In this document: piece after piece, positions 1-5,401 of the stretch | How positions within the stretch are numbered: position 1 is the first letter of the stretch | How the letters are laid out: each line of letters opens with the position of its first letter | Source: EX4572-165 sp964581795 | GTDB lineage: Archaea > Thermoplasmatota > E2 > DHVEG-1 | Assembly (NCBI GenBank): GCA_964581795.1 | Contig: CAZOPW010000070.1 | Span: forward strand, 1-7,930 | DNA: 7,930 nt | Reading direction: 5' to 3' | The notes under the pieces: model-generated | Database searches by the model: none | What the model was told of the DNA's origin: nothing | The model's input: the letters and a program-made list of their open reading frames with translations, nothing else | Made by a program: the position numbers and the translations under genes

Positions 1-33
1 AGCCATTCAACTACCAGCCTTCCCTTCCGAGAG

Positions 34-61
34 TATATAAAGAGTATTTAAAAGGGTTTCG
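34..61 (-). promoter_or_regulatory. Candidate archaeal promoter reading leftward out of the window
   Basis: On the minus strand a BRE-like CGAAA (61-57) lies just before a TATA-like TTTTAAATA (53-45), followed by a second TATA-like TTTATATA (41-34). Archaeal transcription usually starts about 25 bases downstream of the TATA centre, so the first box would start near position 24 and the second near 12. Either fits a gene beginning at the left edge: a Met-Ala start codon pair lies at 6-1, and the bases from about 20 leftward also resemble a tRNA 5' end. The product is outside the window, so the promoter call rests on motif spacing alone. Confidence 0.4.
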
Positions 62-166
62 CCGAATATATGTCTTTTAGTCAAGTTGCGCTCATTTTCA
101 ATCTCGGAAATAAAAGTGCTTTGAATGAGCGAATCGTATGATTTATTGTTGATATAACAGTTCTTT

Positions 167-745
167 TTATAGTTGTAAAATCGACATGAAATTTCCAAAG
201 ATGATTTTTTCACCAACAAACAGACCACTATCTTTTCGAACAATAATGTGGTCATCTGAGTTTAATACCATTATTTCAATCGGATTAAATGAGAAATAAA
301 TAATTAGCCCTGCTTTAAATTCAACATTATCTGAATCTGTTACTTTGTTATTTATTGAACCAAAAAGAAATGCGTTCTGGATTTTATATTTTTTATTAGC
401 AATATTGTTAGATTCATCCTTTTCATCAAGAACATTATCAGAATCTACTATAACGCTTATTTCATCATCAAAGGACTCCTTATAGTTTAGTTCATATTCA
501 GCAGATATTTGATCTATATCACCATTTTCAATATAATATGCAGTACACGTGTTTCCCGGATAATTATGCCATTTGTCAATTATAGTAGTTGTTTTTCCGA
601 CAAAATCTTCTTTTATTAATTCACCATCAGTTTGAGGCTCTCCTTTCCAAATTTGGGTTATTAAGTTCTTATTTGTTGGCGGATTTGCACCCATTGGATG
701 GATAACTTCTCCTCGGAAATCAGAGTTTGGATCGTTTCCACCCAT
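167..745 (-). CDS. C-terminal part of a CARDB-like surface protein (possibly split gene)
   Basis: This is a 192-residue open frame with no signal peptide and no recognised enzymatic motif. Residues ~95-114 (EISVIVDSDNVLDEKDESNN) look like the end of a CARDB-type beta-sandwich, with the typical acidic 'D..N...E.DE.NN' turn. Residues ~124-188 (AFLFGSI...FSFNP...VGEKIIFG) resemble a C-terminal beta domain I associate with exported proteins of uncultured Thermoplasmatota; that is from memory. The frame is the same as that of the secreted gene upstream and is separated from it by TAA and four sense codons. Initiation at 745 looks poor, because the nearest Shine-Dalgarno (GAGGAG, 766-761) is 15 bases away. 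It therefore reads best as the C-terminal half of one ~388-codon gene interrupted by a stop, either a pseudogene or a sequence error. A separately translated second cistron is possible, as is a later start at the ATG at 694. Confidence 0.55.
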   Translation of the reverse strand: MGGNDPNSDFRGEVIHPMGANPPTNKNLITQIWKGEPQTDGELIKEDFVGKTTTIIDKWHNYPGNTCTAYYIENGDIDQISAEYELNYKESFDDEISVIVDSDNVLDEKDESNNIANKKYKIQNAFLFGSINNKVTDSDNVEFKAGLIIYFSFNPIEIMVLNSDDHIIVRKDSGLFVGEKIIFGNFMSILQL

Positions 746-757
746 ATGATCATAATT

Positions 758-1333
758 TTACTCCTCTATTCTTTTTTCTCCTATTTGCACCCAATCAAGT
801 TTAATGTCGGGGCTATAATCCATTTGGTATGTACCTAAAAATAACGTGTGAGAACCAGCAGTTACTCCCACATCTCTTATAGTAACGATTTTCCAATGTT
901 TTCCAGATGAAACACCAGGGACTGCGGGACTTGCAAGGTGATCGCCGTCTAACTCAACACGCCAGTCAACAGTGACATCGTCACAACATCGATAAGAGAT
1001 GTCAACTGTTTCTGTTTCTGGATAGGTAAAATCCCATTCACACCAGCAGGATCTTCCAGTTGGTGAATACCATCCATGACCTGCTGCGGCTATGCATAAT
1101 CCATAATTATGAACTTTTGTAGTTATGTTTATTGTATCTTCATCTGTAAATGTAACAAAAATTTCTGACCCATCTACGCCATAATCGTAATCATCCTGTT
1201 GAGGATACGAAAAATCATCAGTTATTATTATCTCATACTCGTTATTGAGATTATTGCCACTTATACTTGGAATAACACTTGCTCCAATAAATAATGTAAC
1301 TACTACTAATACTATCATGAGTGGTCCTTTCAT
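758..1333 (-). CDS. Secreted protein with signal peptide, N-terminal part of a CARDB-like surface protein
   Basis: The 191-residue product starts with a typical Sec signal: MKGP, a hydrophobic core at ~6-20 and a likely cleavage near residues 25-26 (SISG). The mature part is acidic and predicted to be beta-rich. Residues ~62-79 (FTDEDTINITTKVHNYG) resemble the opening of a CARDB-type adhesion domain. Residues ~121-184 (VDWRVELDGDHL...SHTLFLG...IKLDWVQIG) are reminiscent of a carbohydrate-binding beta-sandwich. Five cysteines (80, 96, 98, 116, 117) could form disulfides outside the cell. The start is well supported: GGAGGA at 1346-1341 is 7 bases from the ATG and a TATA box lies upstream. The TAA at 760-758 is followed in the same frame by 192 more codons that supply what looks like the missing end of the CARDB fold, so the protein is probably truncated. 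The ligand is unknown; a cell-surface adhesion or binding role is inference. Confidence 0.7.
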   Translation of the reverse strand: MKGPLMIVLVVVTLFIGASVIPSISGNNLNNEYEIIITDDFSYPQQDDYDYGVDGSEIFVTFTDEDTINITTKVHNYGLCIAAAGHGWYSPTGRSCWCEWDFTYPETETVDISYRCCDDVTVDWRVELDGDHLASPAVPGVSSGKHWKIVTIRDVGVTAGSHTLFLGTYQMDYSPDIKLDWVQIGEKRIEE

Positions 1334-1340
1334 TTACACT

Positions 1341-1346
1341 TCCTCC
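1341..1346 (-). promoter_or_regulatory. Strong ribosome binding site of the secreted-protein gene
   Basis: GGAGGA on the minus strand lies 7 bases before the ATG at 1333. It is the best Shine-Dalgarno in the window and fixes the start that gives a complete signal peptide. Confidence 0.75.
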
Positions 1347-1371
1347 AAATCAAAAAATTAATTTTGACAAA

Positions 1372-1379
1372 TATATAAA
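1372..1379 (-). promoter_or_regulatory. TATA box of the secreted-protein gene
   Basis: The minus strand reads TTTATATA at 1379-1372, a near-consensus archaeal TATA box. Transcription starting about 25 bases downstream (near 1350) would give a leader of roughly 15-17 bases, just enough to include the GGAGGA ribosome site at 1346-1341 before the ATG at 1333. Confidence 0.6.
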
Positions 1380-1551
1380 TTAAAACATTGACATTAATAA
1401 TTTTTGATTAAAATTAATTCGAATAATTTTTTTTCGTGTTATTATATTTTTATTTATGACTATTAAAACATCTAATATCATTAAAAATATGTGTTTATCT
1501 AAGTACGATTGATCTTGAGTTTTAAAAATTCAGTATCATTATTTCAAACTG

Positions 1552-1571
1552 ACTATTTAACACTAAATAGT
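1552..1571. repeat. Perfect inverted repeat / small hairpin in the divergent intergenic region
   Basis: ACTATTTA (1552-1559) and TAAATAGT (1564-1571) are exact reverse complements separated by a 4-base loop (ACAC). The element lies ~90 bases upstream of the rightward gene, next to a TATA-like TTTTATACTT at 1571-1580. It could be an operator or a weak transcript hairpin. In such AT-rich DNA a chance origin is possible. Confidence 0.4.
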
Positions 1572-1614
1572 TTTATACTTTGCATTAAAGACTTTCTAAA
1601 TAATACAATTGAAC

Positions 1615-1623
1615 GTATAAAAA
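1615..1623 (+). promoter_or_regulatory. Candidate TATA box for the gene at 1660
   Basis: GTATAAAAA on the plus strand is centred ~41 bases before the ATG at 1660. A start ~25 bases downstream (around 1644) would leave a ~15-base leader beginning just before the GAAGGT ribosome site at 1646-1651. An alternative box at 1571-1580 would give a leader of ~60 bases. Confidence 0.4.
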
Positions 1624-1645
1624 AGCGGTCATCTCGATCAATTAT

Positions 1646-1651
1646 GAAGGT
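1646..1651 (+). promoter_or_regulatory. Ribosome binding site that selects the ATG at 1660
   Basis: GAAGGT lies 8 bases before the ATG at 1660 but only 2 bases before the in-frame TTG at 1654. The spacing favours the ATG and a 146-residue protein. Confidence 0.5.
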
Positions 1652-1659
1652 ATTTGGGT

Positions 1660-2100
1660 ATGAATGATGAAGAATATCTAGAATCATTGGTCAAGGAGTA
1701 TAGTTCAAAACAACGGAAGTCTCCTATCAGACGTATTGCCAATGAGATCTATGATTTTCTAGAACAATATCATATTGATTTAAATCCTATGGAACGAGAG
1801 AGACTTAGTTTGTATTTGGTTCATTATCGGGATAGTAAAAAAGCAGCAAATCATATTTATCCAATTCATCCTGGGTTTAAAAAAATACCAAATTGTAGAA
1901 AAAAAATTGCAAAAATTATCGAAGATGTTTCTGACAAATTTATTAATAACGATCTCAAAACGCAGAATCAAAGTATAGATGAAGAACTCAATCAAGCATT
2001 AGAAAAGAAAACTGTGTTTGAAAAGAATAATTCGTTTGATGTCTCTAGAAGAAATAAAAAAATGTCAAAAATCAGATCTTTTAATGATAGCAATGAATAA
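1660..2100 (+). CDS. Hypothetical basic helical protein
   Basis: I do not recognise this 146-residue protein. It has no signal peptide or membrane segment, so it is probably cytoplasmic. It is rich in Lys/Arg/Glu and reads as helical. Residues ~4-50 are charged helices (including IANEIYDFLEQYH), followed by a more conserved-looking core with YLVHYRDSKKAANHIY and a proline-containing stretch PIHPGFKKIP, then a basic helix (CRKKIAKIIEDV). The last ~45 residues are hydrophilic and of low complexity, likely disordered. The basic character would suit nucleic-acid binding, but I see no helix-turn-helix or zinc motif. The ATG at 1660 is preferred over the in-frame TTG at 1654 because GAAGGT sits 8 bases upstream of it. 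It is the only plus-strand gene I support and converges on the Trax-like gene with an 18-base gap. Confidence 0.7.
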   Translation: MNDEEYLESLVKEYSSKQRKSPIRRIANEIYDFLEQYHIDLNPMERERLSLYLVHYRDSKKAANHIYPIHPGFKKIPNCRKKIAKIIEDVSDKFINNDLKTQNQSIDEELNQALEKKTVFEKNNSFDVSRRNKKMSKIRSFNDSNE

Positions 2101-2109
2101 TTGTTGATG

Positions 2110-2116
2110 TTTTTTT
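2110..2116 (+). terminator. Oligo-T terminator of the gene at 1660
   Basis: Seven consecutive T residues on the plus strand lie 10 bases after the stop codon at 2100, in the gap between convergent genes. Archaeal RNA polymerase commonly terminates at such T-tracts without a stem. Confidence 0.5.
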
Positions 2117-2118
2117 AC

Positions 2119-2820
2119 CTATTTCCATACCCGGTCAATGTCTAAATCCTGGTTTTTCTTTTTTGTTTTCTCTTCACTTTTTGTTTTTTGCATATCATCG
2201 AGTAATCCACGGAATTCGTCTGTTCGATATTCAATGCGGTGTTCACAACTTGCCACTGCCAATTCTCCTCGTGTTTTTTCGATTAAACTTCGTGCAATAT
2301 CTTGTTTTCGTTTTATAGGAATCAATGAAGAGGGGTAATCAAATCGAATGATGGCATCATAGATATTTTCCATTTTATGAAGATATGTTTGTCCTATTTC
2401 AGGAGTTCCTTGTAATACAGAATCAAGAGCTTTTCTTCGAAGTTCACCAACTACGTCACATAACCCTTTCAGATAAGCAGTATACGTTGTCTGAATGTCA
2501 TCTGGATCAGGAAGATCTTCTTCATGTAAAATGTTATAGAAACATTGTGCCTCTACAAATTCTTGCGCTGCGTTTTCAACATATCCTCCGTTAAATAGAT
2601 CCTGATGTTCTCTTGTTTCATCATACAATTCAGCGAGTTGAGCTGATGCTTTTTTCATGTGTTTTTCAGCTGTTTCATAGTCTTGCTGATGCATTCGTTG
2701 AATACTTTTACGGCAATGAATAATGATGGTGCGAGCGAGTCGTAATGTTTTTTCTCTTATGGAATCCTTGGTATCAATGTGTTGTTCGATTTTATCAATT
2801 ATTCCTTCTAAATTATTCAT
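2119..2820 (-). CDS. Trax/translin family protein, putative C3PO-type RNase
   Basis: The 233-residue product matches the all-helical translin superfamily along its length. Visible blocks are RLARTIIIHCRKSI (27-40), QEFVEA (86-91), YLKGLCDVVGELRRKALDSV (116-135), YDAIIRFDYP (154-163) and an IEKTRGELAVA helix (180-190). The QEFVEA and GLCDVVGELRR blocks resemble eukaryotic Trax, the catalytic subunit of the C3PO ribonuclease, more than translin. E87, E90 and D122 sit where the Trax metal-binding acidic residues are expected. Archaeal homologues such as that of Archaeoglobus form RNA-processing oligomers; activity here is inferred. The last ~27 residues are a highly charged Lys/Glu tail. The stop is TAG. 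The gene follows the dehydrogenase gene by 49 bases and may share its transcript, although a TATA-like AAAATATAAT (2854-2845) would also allow a nearly leaderless mRNA. No good Shine-Dalgarno is close to the ATG. Confidence 0.85.
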   Translation of the reverse strand: MNNLEGIIDKIEQHIDTKDSIREKTLRLARTIIIHCRKSIQRMHQQDYETAEKHMKKASAQLAELYDETREHQDLFNGGYVENAAQEFVEAQCFYNILHEEDLPDPDDIQTTYTAYLKGLCDVVGELRRKALDSVLQGTPEIGQTYLHKMENIYDAIIRFDYPSSLIPIKRKQDIARSLIEKTRGELAVASCEHRIEYRTDEFRGLLDDMQKTKSEEKTKKKNQDLDIDRVWK

Positions 2821-2844
2821 TGCCGTCTCATTTCCTTTGTAGTT

Positions 2845-2854
2845 ATTATATTTT
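2845..2854 (-). promoter_or_regulatory. Candidate TATA element for the Trax-like gene
   Basis: AAAATATAAT on the minus strand is centred ~29 bases before the ATG at 2820, so transcription would begin within a few bases of the start codon. This fits the lack of a well-placed Shine-Dalgarno (the nearest AGGA, 2838-2835, is 14 bases from the ATG). It would be an internal promoter in the enolase-serA cluster. The motif is weak in AT-rich DNA. Confidence 0.3.
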
Positions 2855-2869
2855 ACGAAAAATTTTTTT

Positions 2870-3841
2870 TTAGTTCATGTGTGCTTTATTCACCCAAAAA
2901 TCAGGTGTTTTGTCATTCAGTACTTTCATAACTTGTTCAGCACATACGGTGCCTGCTCGAATTTGTCCTTCCTTTGTATTTGCTCCAAGATGAGGCGAGA
3001 ACACAATATTGTCTAAGGATGTAAGTTTAGTGTTTTCTGGCGGTTCGTTTTCAAATACATCCAATGCTGCACCAGCGATTTCTTTATTTTTTAATGCATC
3101 ATATAATGCTGATTCATCAACCGTTCCACCACGAGCACAGTTGATTAAGAATGCACTTGAGTTCATATGTGAAAGCATCGTCTTGTTAATAATATAATGT
3201 GTTTTTTCAGTGTGTGGAAGATGCAGTGAAACAATATCTGATTCTTTCATAACGTCTTCGATTTTCTCTTTTTTCGTGATCTTCTGTTTTGCTAATTCTT
3301 CCTTAGTAATAAAAGGATCAAAACCAATGATGTTCATTCCAAAAGCACGTGCGAGTTCGGCAGTTTTTTGGCCAATGTTTCCACAGCCAACAAGACCAAG
3401 TGTTTTCCCATGAAGTTCCGTTCCTTTTAGTTGTTTTTTAATCCATTGATTTTCTTTTATTGATTTATCTGCCTTTGTAAGATGCCGTGAAAGTGACAAC
3501 ATATGACCAATAGAAAGTTCTGCTACGCTTATTGTTGCACCAGTTGGAGCATTTACGACTTTTATTCCTAGACTTCCTGCTTTTTTTATATCGATGTTAT
3601 CTACACCAATTCCTGCCCGACCAATGACTTTTAAAGAACCACCAGCTCCCTTTTGGACGATGTCTTCAGTTACTTTTGTTCTACTTCGAACCATCAATGC
3701 ATCGTAATCTGCAATAGAATCTAAAAGAGTGTCATGATCCATTTCATCATATGTCACGTTGTGACCAGCATCTTCTAATAATTCTATGGCTTCTTCAGCC
3801 ATTTTATCGGTAATAAGTATATTCATAGAGGTAACCCCCAT
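2870..3841 (-). CDS. serA: D-3-phosphoglycerate dehydrogenase (short form)
   Basis: This enzyme oxidises 3-phosphoglycerate to 3-phosphohydroxypyruvate with NAD+, the first step of phosphorylated serine synthesis, in the cytoplasm. The 323-residue protein shows the D-2-hydroxyacid dehydrogenase pattern: an N-terminal catalytic half with GRAGIGVDNID (74-84), a Rossmann domain with GCGNIG (152-157) and the nucleotide-ribose Asp in GFDPF (D175). The catalytic set is R237 in NCARGG, E266 in FENEPP and H284 in SPHLGAN. It ends soon after the catalytic domain, so it lacks the C-terminal ACT regulatory domain of E. coli SerA (~410 residues) and serine feedback through that domain is not expected. 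GAAGGA (3855-3850) is 8 bases before the chosen ATG at 3841; the ATG at 3826, giving a start MNILITDKM, is a reasonable alternative. It follows enolase by 29 bases. Another hydroxyacid dehydrogenase specificity cannot be excluded, but the motifs fit SerA best. Confidence 0.87.
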   Translation of the reverse strand: MGVTSMNILITDKMAEEAIELLEDAGHNVTYDEMDHDTLLDSIADYDALMVRSRTKVTEDIVQKGAGGSLKVIGRAGIGVDNIDIKKAGSLGIKVVNAPTGATISVAELSIGHMLSLSRHLTKADKSIKENQWIKKQLKGTELHGKTLGLVGCGNIGQKTAELARAFGMNIIGFDPFITKEELAKQKITKKEKIEDVMKESDIVSLHLPHTEKTHYIINKTMLSHMNSSAFLINCARGGTVDESALYDALKNKEIAGAALDVFENEPPENTKLTSLDNIVFSPHLGANTKEGQIRAGTVCAEQVMKVLNDKTPDFWVNKAHMN

Positions 3842-3849
3842 GGGGAGTA

Positions 3850-3855
3850 TCCTTC
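3850..3855 (-). promoter_or_regulatory. Ribosome binding site of serA
   Basis: GAAGGA on the minus strand lies 8 bases before the ATG at 3841 and supports that start. A second purine-rich stretch (GGGGGTT, 3839-3833) lies 6 bases before the in-frame ATG at 3826, so the start is not fully settled. Confidence 0.5.
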
Positions 3856-3870
3856 ATCTTATAAAAAAAG

Positions 3871-5160
3871 TTATGCTAAATGATCCATCCGAAAATCAAT
3901 ACCTGGATATTCAGCTTCTTCACCGAGTTGTTCTTCAATTCGGATTAATTGATTATATTTTGCATTACGATCGCTTCTTGCAGGAGCTCCGGTTTTGATT
4001 TGTCCTGCACTTGTTCCAACAACAAGATCAGCGATGAACGCATCTTCTGTTTCTCCACTTCGATGACTCACCACTGCAGTCCATCCGGCATCATGAGCCA
4101 TTTTTATCGCATTGAGTGTTTCAGTAACTGTTCCGATTTGATTGAGTTTGATGAGAACGGAGTTAGCTGCTCGTAGTTTAATTCCTTTTTTAATTCGCTT
4201 GGTGTTAGTTACAAAAAGGTCATCTCCAACGATTTGCACTTCAGTACCGATTTTATCAACAAGTTTTGGCCAGGTTTCCCAGTCATCTTCTGCTAAACCA
4301 TCTTCTATGCTGATAATCGGATATTTATCACAAAGATTAACGTAGAAATCAACGAGTTCATCACCACTGTACTTCTTTTTTCCAATAGTATATGTTCCTT
4401 CTTCAAAAAATTCACTTGAAGCGGGATCTAATGCAATCTTCATCATTCCTTCATACCCAGCGTTTTCAACTGCTTTTAACATCAGTTCAAATCGGTCTTC
4501 AATGTTGTCTAGTTGCGCTGGTGCAAATCCACCTTCATCTCCGATTAAAACTCCTCCTGCCCCAAATTTTGCTTTAAGTAATTTTGCTAGGTGATGATAC
4601 GTTTCTGAAACCATCCGTATTCCTTCAGAAAATGTTTTTGCACCAGTTGGCATCAACATGTGTTCTTGGATACTATTTTCTTGACCAGCGTGTTTACCGC
4701 CATTGATTACATTGCACATAGGTACTGGCATCATATGAGGAATAACACCAAATAATTCAGCGACATATGCATACACTGGAATATGTTTTGATGCTGCACC
4801 AGCTTTTGTAATGGCCATAGATACTGGAAGAATTGCATTTGCACCAAATTTTTCTTTATTCTCTGTTCCATCAAGTTTGAGCATGATATTATCTATTGTT
4901 TCCTGATGCTTACAATTCATTCCAATGAGTTTTGGGGCAATATCCTTGTTGACATTCTTAACTGCGGTTAAGGTTCCTTTTCCCATGTATCGTTTTTGTT
5001 CCTCATCCCGAAGTTCTAATGCTTCATGTTGACCTGCACTTGCACCACTAGGAGTCATCGCTCTGAAAATACCGTTTTCAGTTGTAACATCAACTTCTAC
5101 AGTTGGGTTTCCTCTCGAATCTAGAACTTCACGTGCTTTAATCTTAGTGATTTCAGTCAT
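3871..5160 (-). CDS. eno: Enolase (phosphopyruvate hydratase)
   Basis: Enolase reversibly dehydrates 2-phosphoglycerate to phosphoenolpyruvate in glycolysis and gluconeogenesis. The 429-residue product is full length for the family. It shows the N-terminal AREVLDSRGNPTVEVDV, the mobile loop PSGASAG, INGGKHAGQ with His157, QEHM with Glu166 and GDEGGFAP with Glu209. The magnesium ligands are Asp245 (ALDPASSEF), Glu286 (SIEDGLAEDDW) and an Asp in VGDD (~312-313). The base Lys338 (IKLNQIG), SHRSGETED (365-373) and Lys389 (IKTGAPARSDR) complete the active site. The start at 5160 is chosen because AAGGA (5170-5166) is 5 bases upstream and the protein then begins MTEITKIKAREV as in other enolases; a longer frame from 5193 adds 11 unconserved residues without a ribosome site. 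One small oddity is Ala where the loop usually has Thr (GASTG). It is the first gene of a likely enolase-serA-Trax cluster. Confidence 0.96.
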   Translation of the reverse strand: MTEITKIKAREVLDSRGNPTVEVDVTTENGIFRAMTPSGASAGQHEALELRDEEQKRYMGKGTLTAVKNVNKDIAPKLIGMNCKHQETIDNIMLKLDGTENKEKFGANAILPVSMAITKAGAASKHIPVYAYVAELFGVIPHMMPVPMCNVINGGKHAGQENSIQEHMLMPTGAKTFSEGIRMVSETYHHLAKLLKAKFGAGGVLIGDEGGFAPAQLDNIEDRFELMLKAVENAGYEGMMKIALDPASSEFFEEGTYTIGKKKYSGDELVDFYVNLCDKYPIISIEDGLAEDDWETWPKLVDKIGTEVQIVGDDLFVTNTKRIKKGIKLRAANSVLIKLNQIGTVTETLNAIKMAHDAGWTAVVSHRSGETEDAFIADLVVGTSAGQIKTGAPARSDRNAKYNQLIRIEEQLGEEAEYPGIDFRMDHLA

Positions 5161-5165
5161 TCTTT

Positions 5166-5170
5166 TCCTT
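5166..5170 (-). promoter_or_regulatory. Ribosome binding site that fixes the enolase start
   Basis: AAGGA on the minus strand lies 5 bases before the ATG at 5160. The upstream in-frame ATG at 5193 has only an A/T-rich leader, so 5160 is the likely start. Confidence 0.55.
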
Positions 5171-5210
5171 TCCCCAGATGCACTGACTTCCATGCGTATG
5201 TTTTCTTTTC

Positions 5211-5220
5211 TAATAAAATT
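5211..5220 (-). promoter_or_regulatory. Candidate TATA element for the enolase cluster
   Basis: AATTTTATTA on the minus strand is centred ~55 bases before the enolase ATG. Initiation ~25 bases downstream (near 5190) would give a ~30-base leader carrying the AAGGA site and would exclude the ATG at 5193 from the transcript. The motif is weak and the surrounding DNA is AT-rich. Confidence 0.3.
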
Positions 5221-5390
5221 ATTGAAAAAAAGTGCATATTACCTTAGATATTGTTGTTAAAATGGTTTTATCCATTATTCATAACTCTTCAAATTTCAAA
5301 ATAGAAGTTTATTTGTTCTGGACAAGACAAAAAATTTGATTCATCTCAAAACAATACTATTTGTCTTTGAAAAGAAATGTTAAAGAAAGA

Positions 5391-5401
5391 ATAATAAAAA
5401 A
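5391..5401 (-). terminator. T-rich terminator of the histidine kinase gene
   Basis: Directly after the kinase stop codon (5404-5402) the minus strand reads TTTTTATTAT, continuing into a pyrimidine-rich stretch (TTCTTTCTTT). This fits archaeal T-tract termination. No GC-rich stem precedes it. Confidence 0.4.

Larger units (their letters stand above)
1334..1659. other. AT-rich divergent intergenic region
   Basis: About 326 bases separate the leftward secreted-protein gene from the rightward unknown gene. I see no coding potential beyond tiny frames (for example an 18-codon frame starting with the ATG at 1457). It holds the TATA box and ribosome site of the leftward gene, candidate TATA elements for the rightward gene, and one perfect 8-bp inverted repeat at 1552-1571. 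No tRNA, riboswitch or repeat array was recognised. Confidence 0.6.

Noticed and set aside
7..255. 82-residue minus-strand open frame at the left edge
   Set aside because: It overlaps the C-terminal part of the surface-protein frame by ~90 bases, runs through the candidate leftward promoter, has no ribosome site and shows no recognisable motif.
724..766. Well-placed GAGGAG (766-761) seven bases before an ATG at 753-751 that opens a different frame
   Set aside because: That frame ends after 30 codons and runs across the more protein-like surface-protein frame, so it is probably incidental.
2119..2121. TAG stop of the Trax-like gene as a pyrrolysine codon
   Set aside because: The protein core is complete before it, the in-frame extension is only ~17 codons of antisense to the neighbouring gene, and nothing in the window points to pyrrolysine use.
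2138..2594. Plus-strand open frames opposite the Trax-like gene
   Set aside because: Low-complexity translations (Phe/Ser runs) antisense to a gene with clear family motifs; they are shadows.
2858..2872. A/T homopolymer block between serA and the Trax-like gene as a terminator
   Set aside because: On the minus strand it is mostly A with only five T residues, too weak to claim termination; it may only be an AT-rich spacer.
5161..5193. Enolase start at the upstream ATG (5193)
   Set aside because: No ribosome site, 11 extra unconserved residues, and the candidate TATA box would start transcription inside or after it. The start at 5160 has AAGGA upstream and the family N-terminus.
5324..5367. 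Inverted repeat AAGACAAA / TTTGTCTT with a 28-base spacer after the kinase gene
   Set aside because: Long AT-rich spacer and ordinary arm composition; repeats of this length and spacing are expected by chance in a window of this size.
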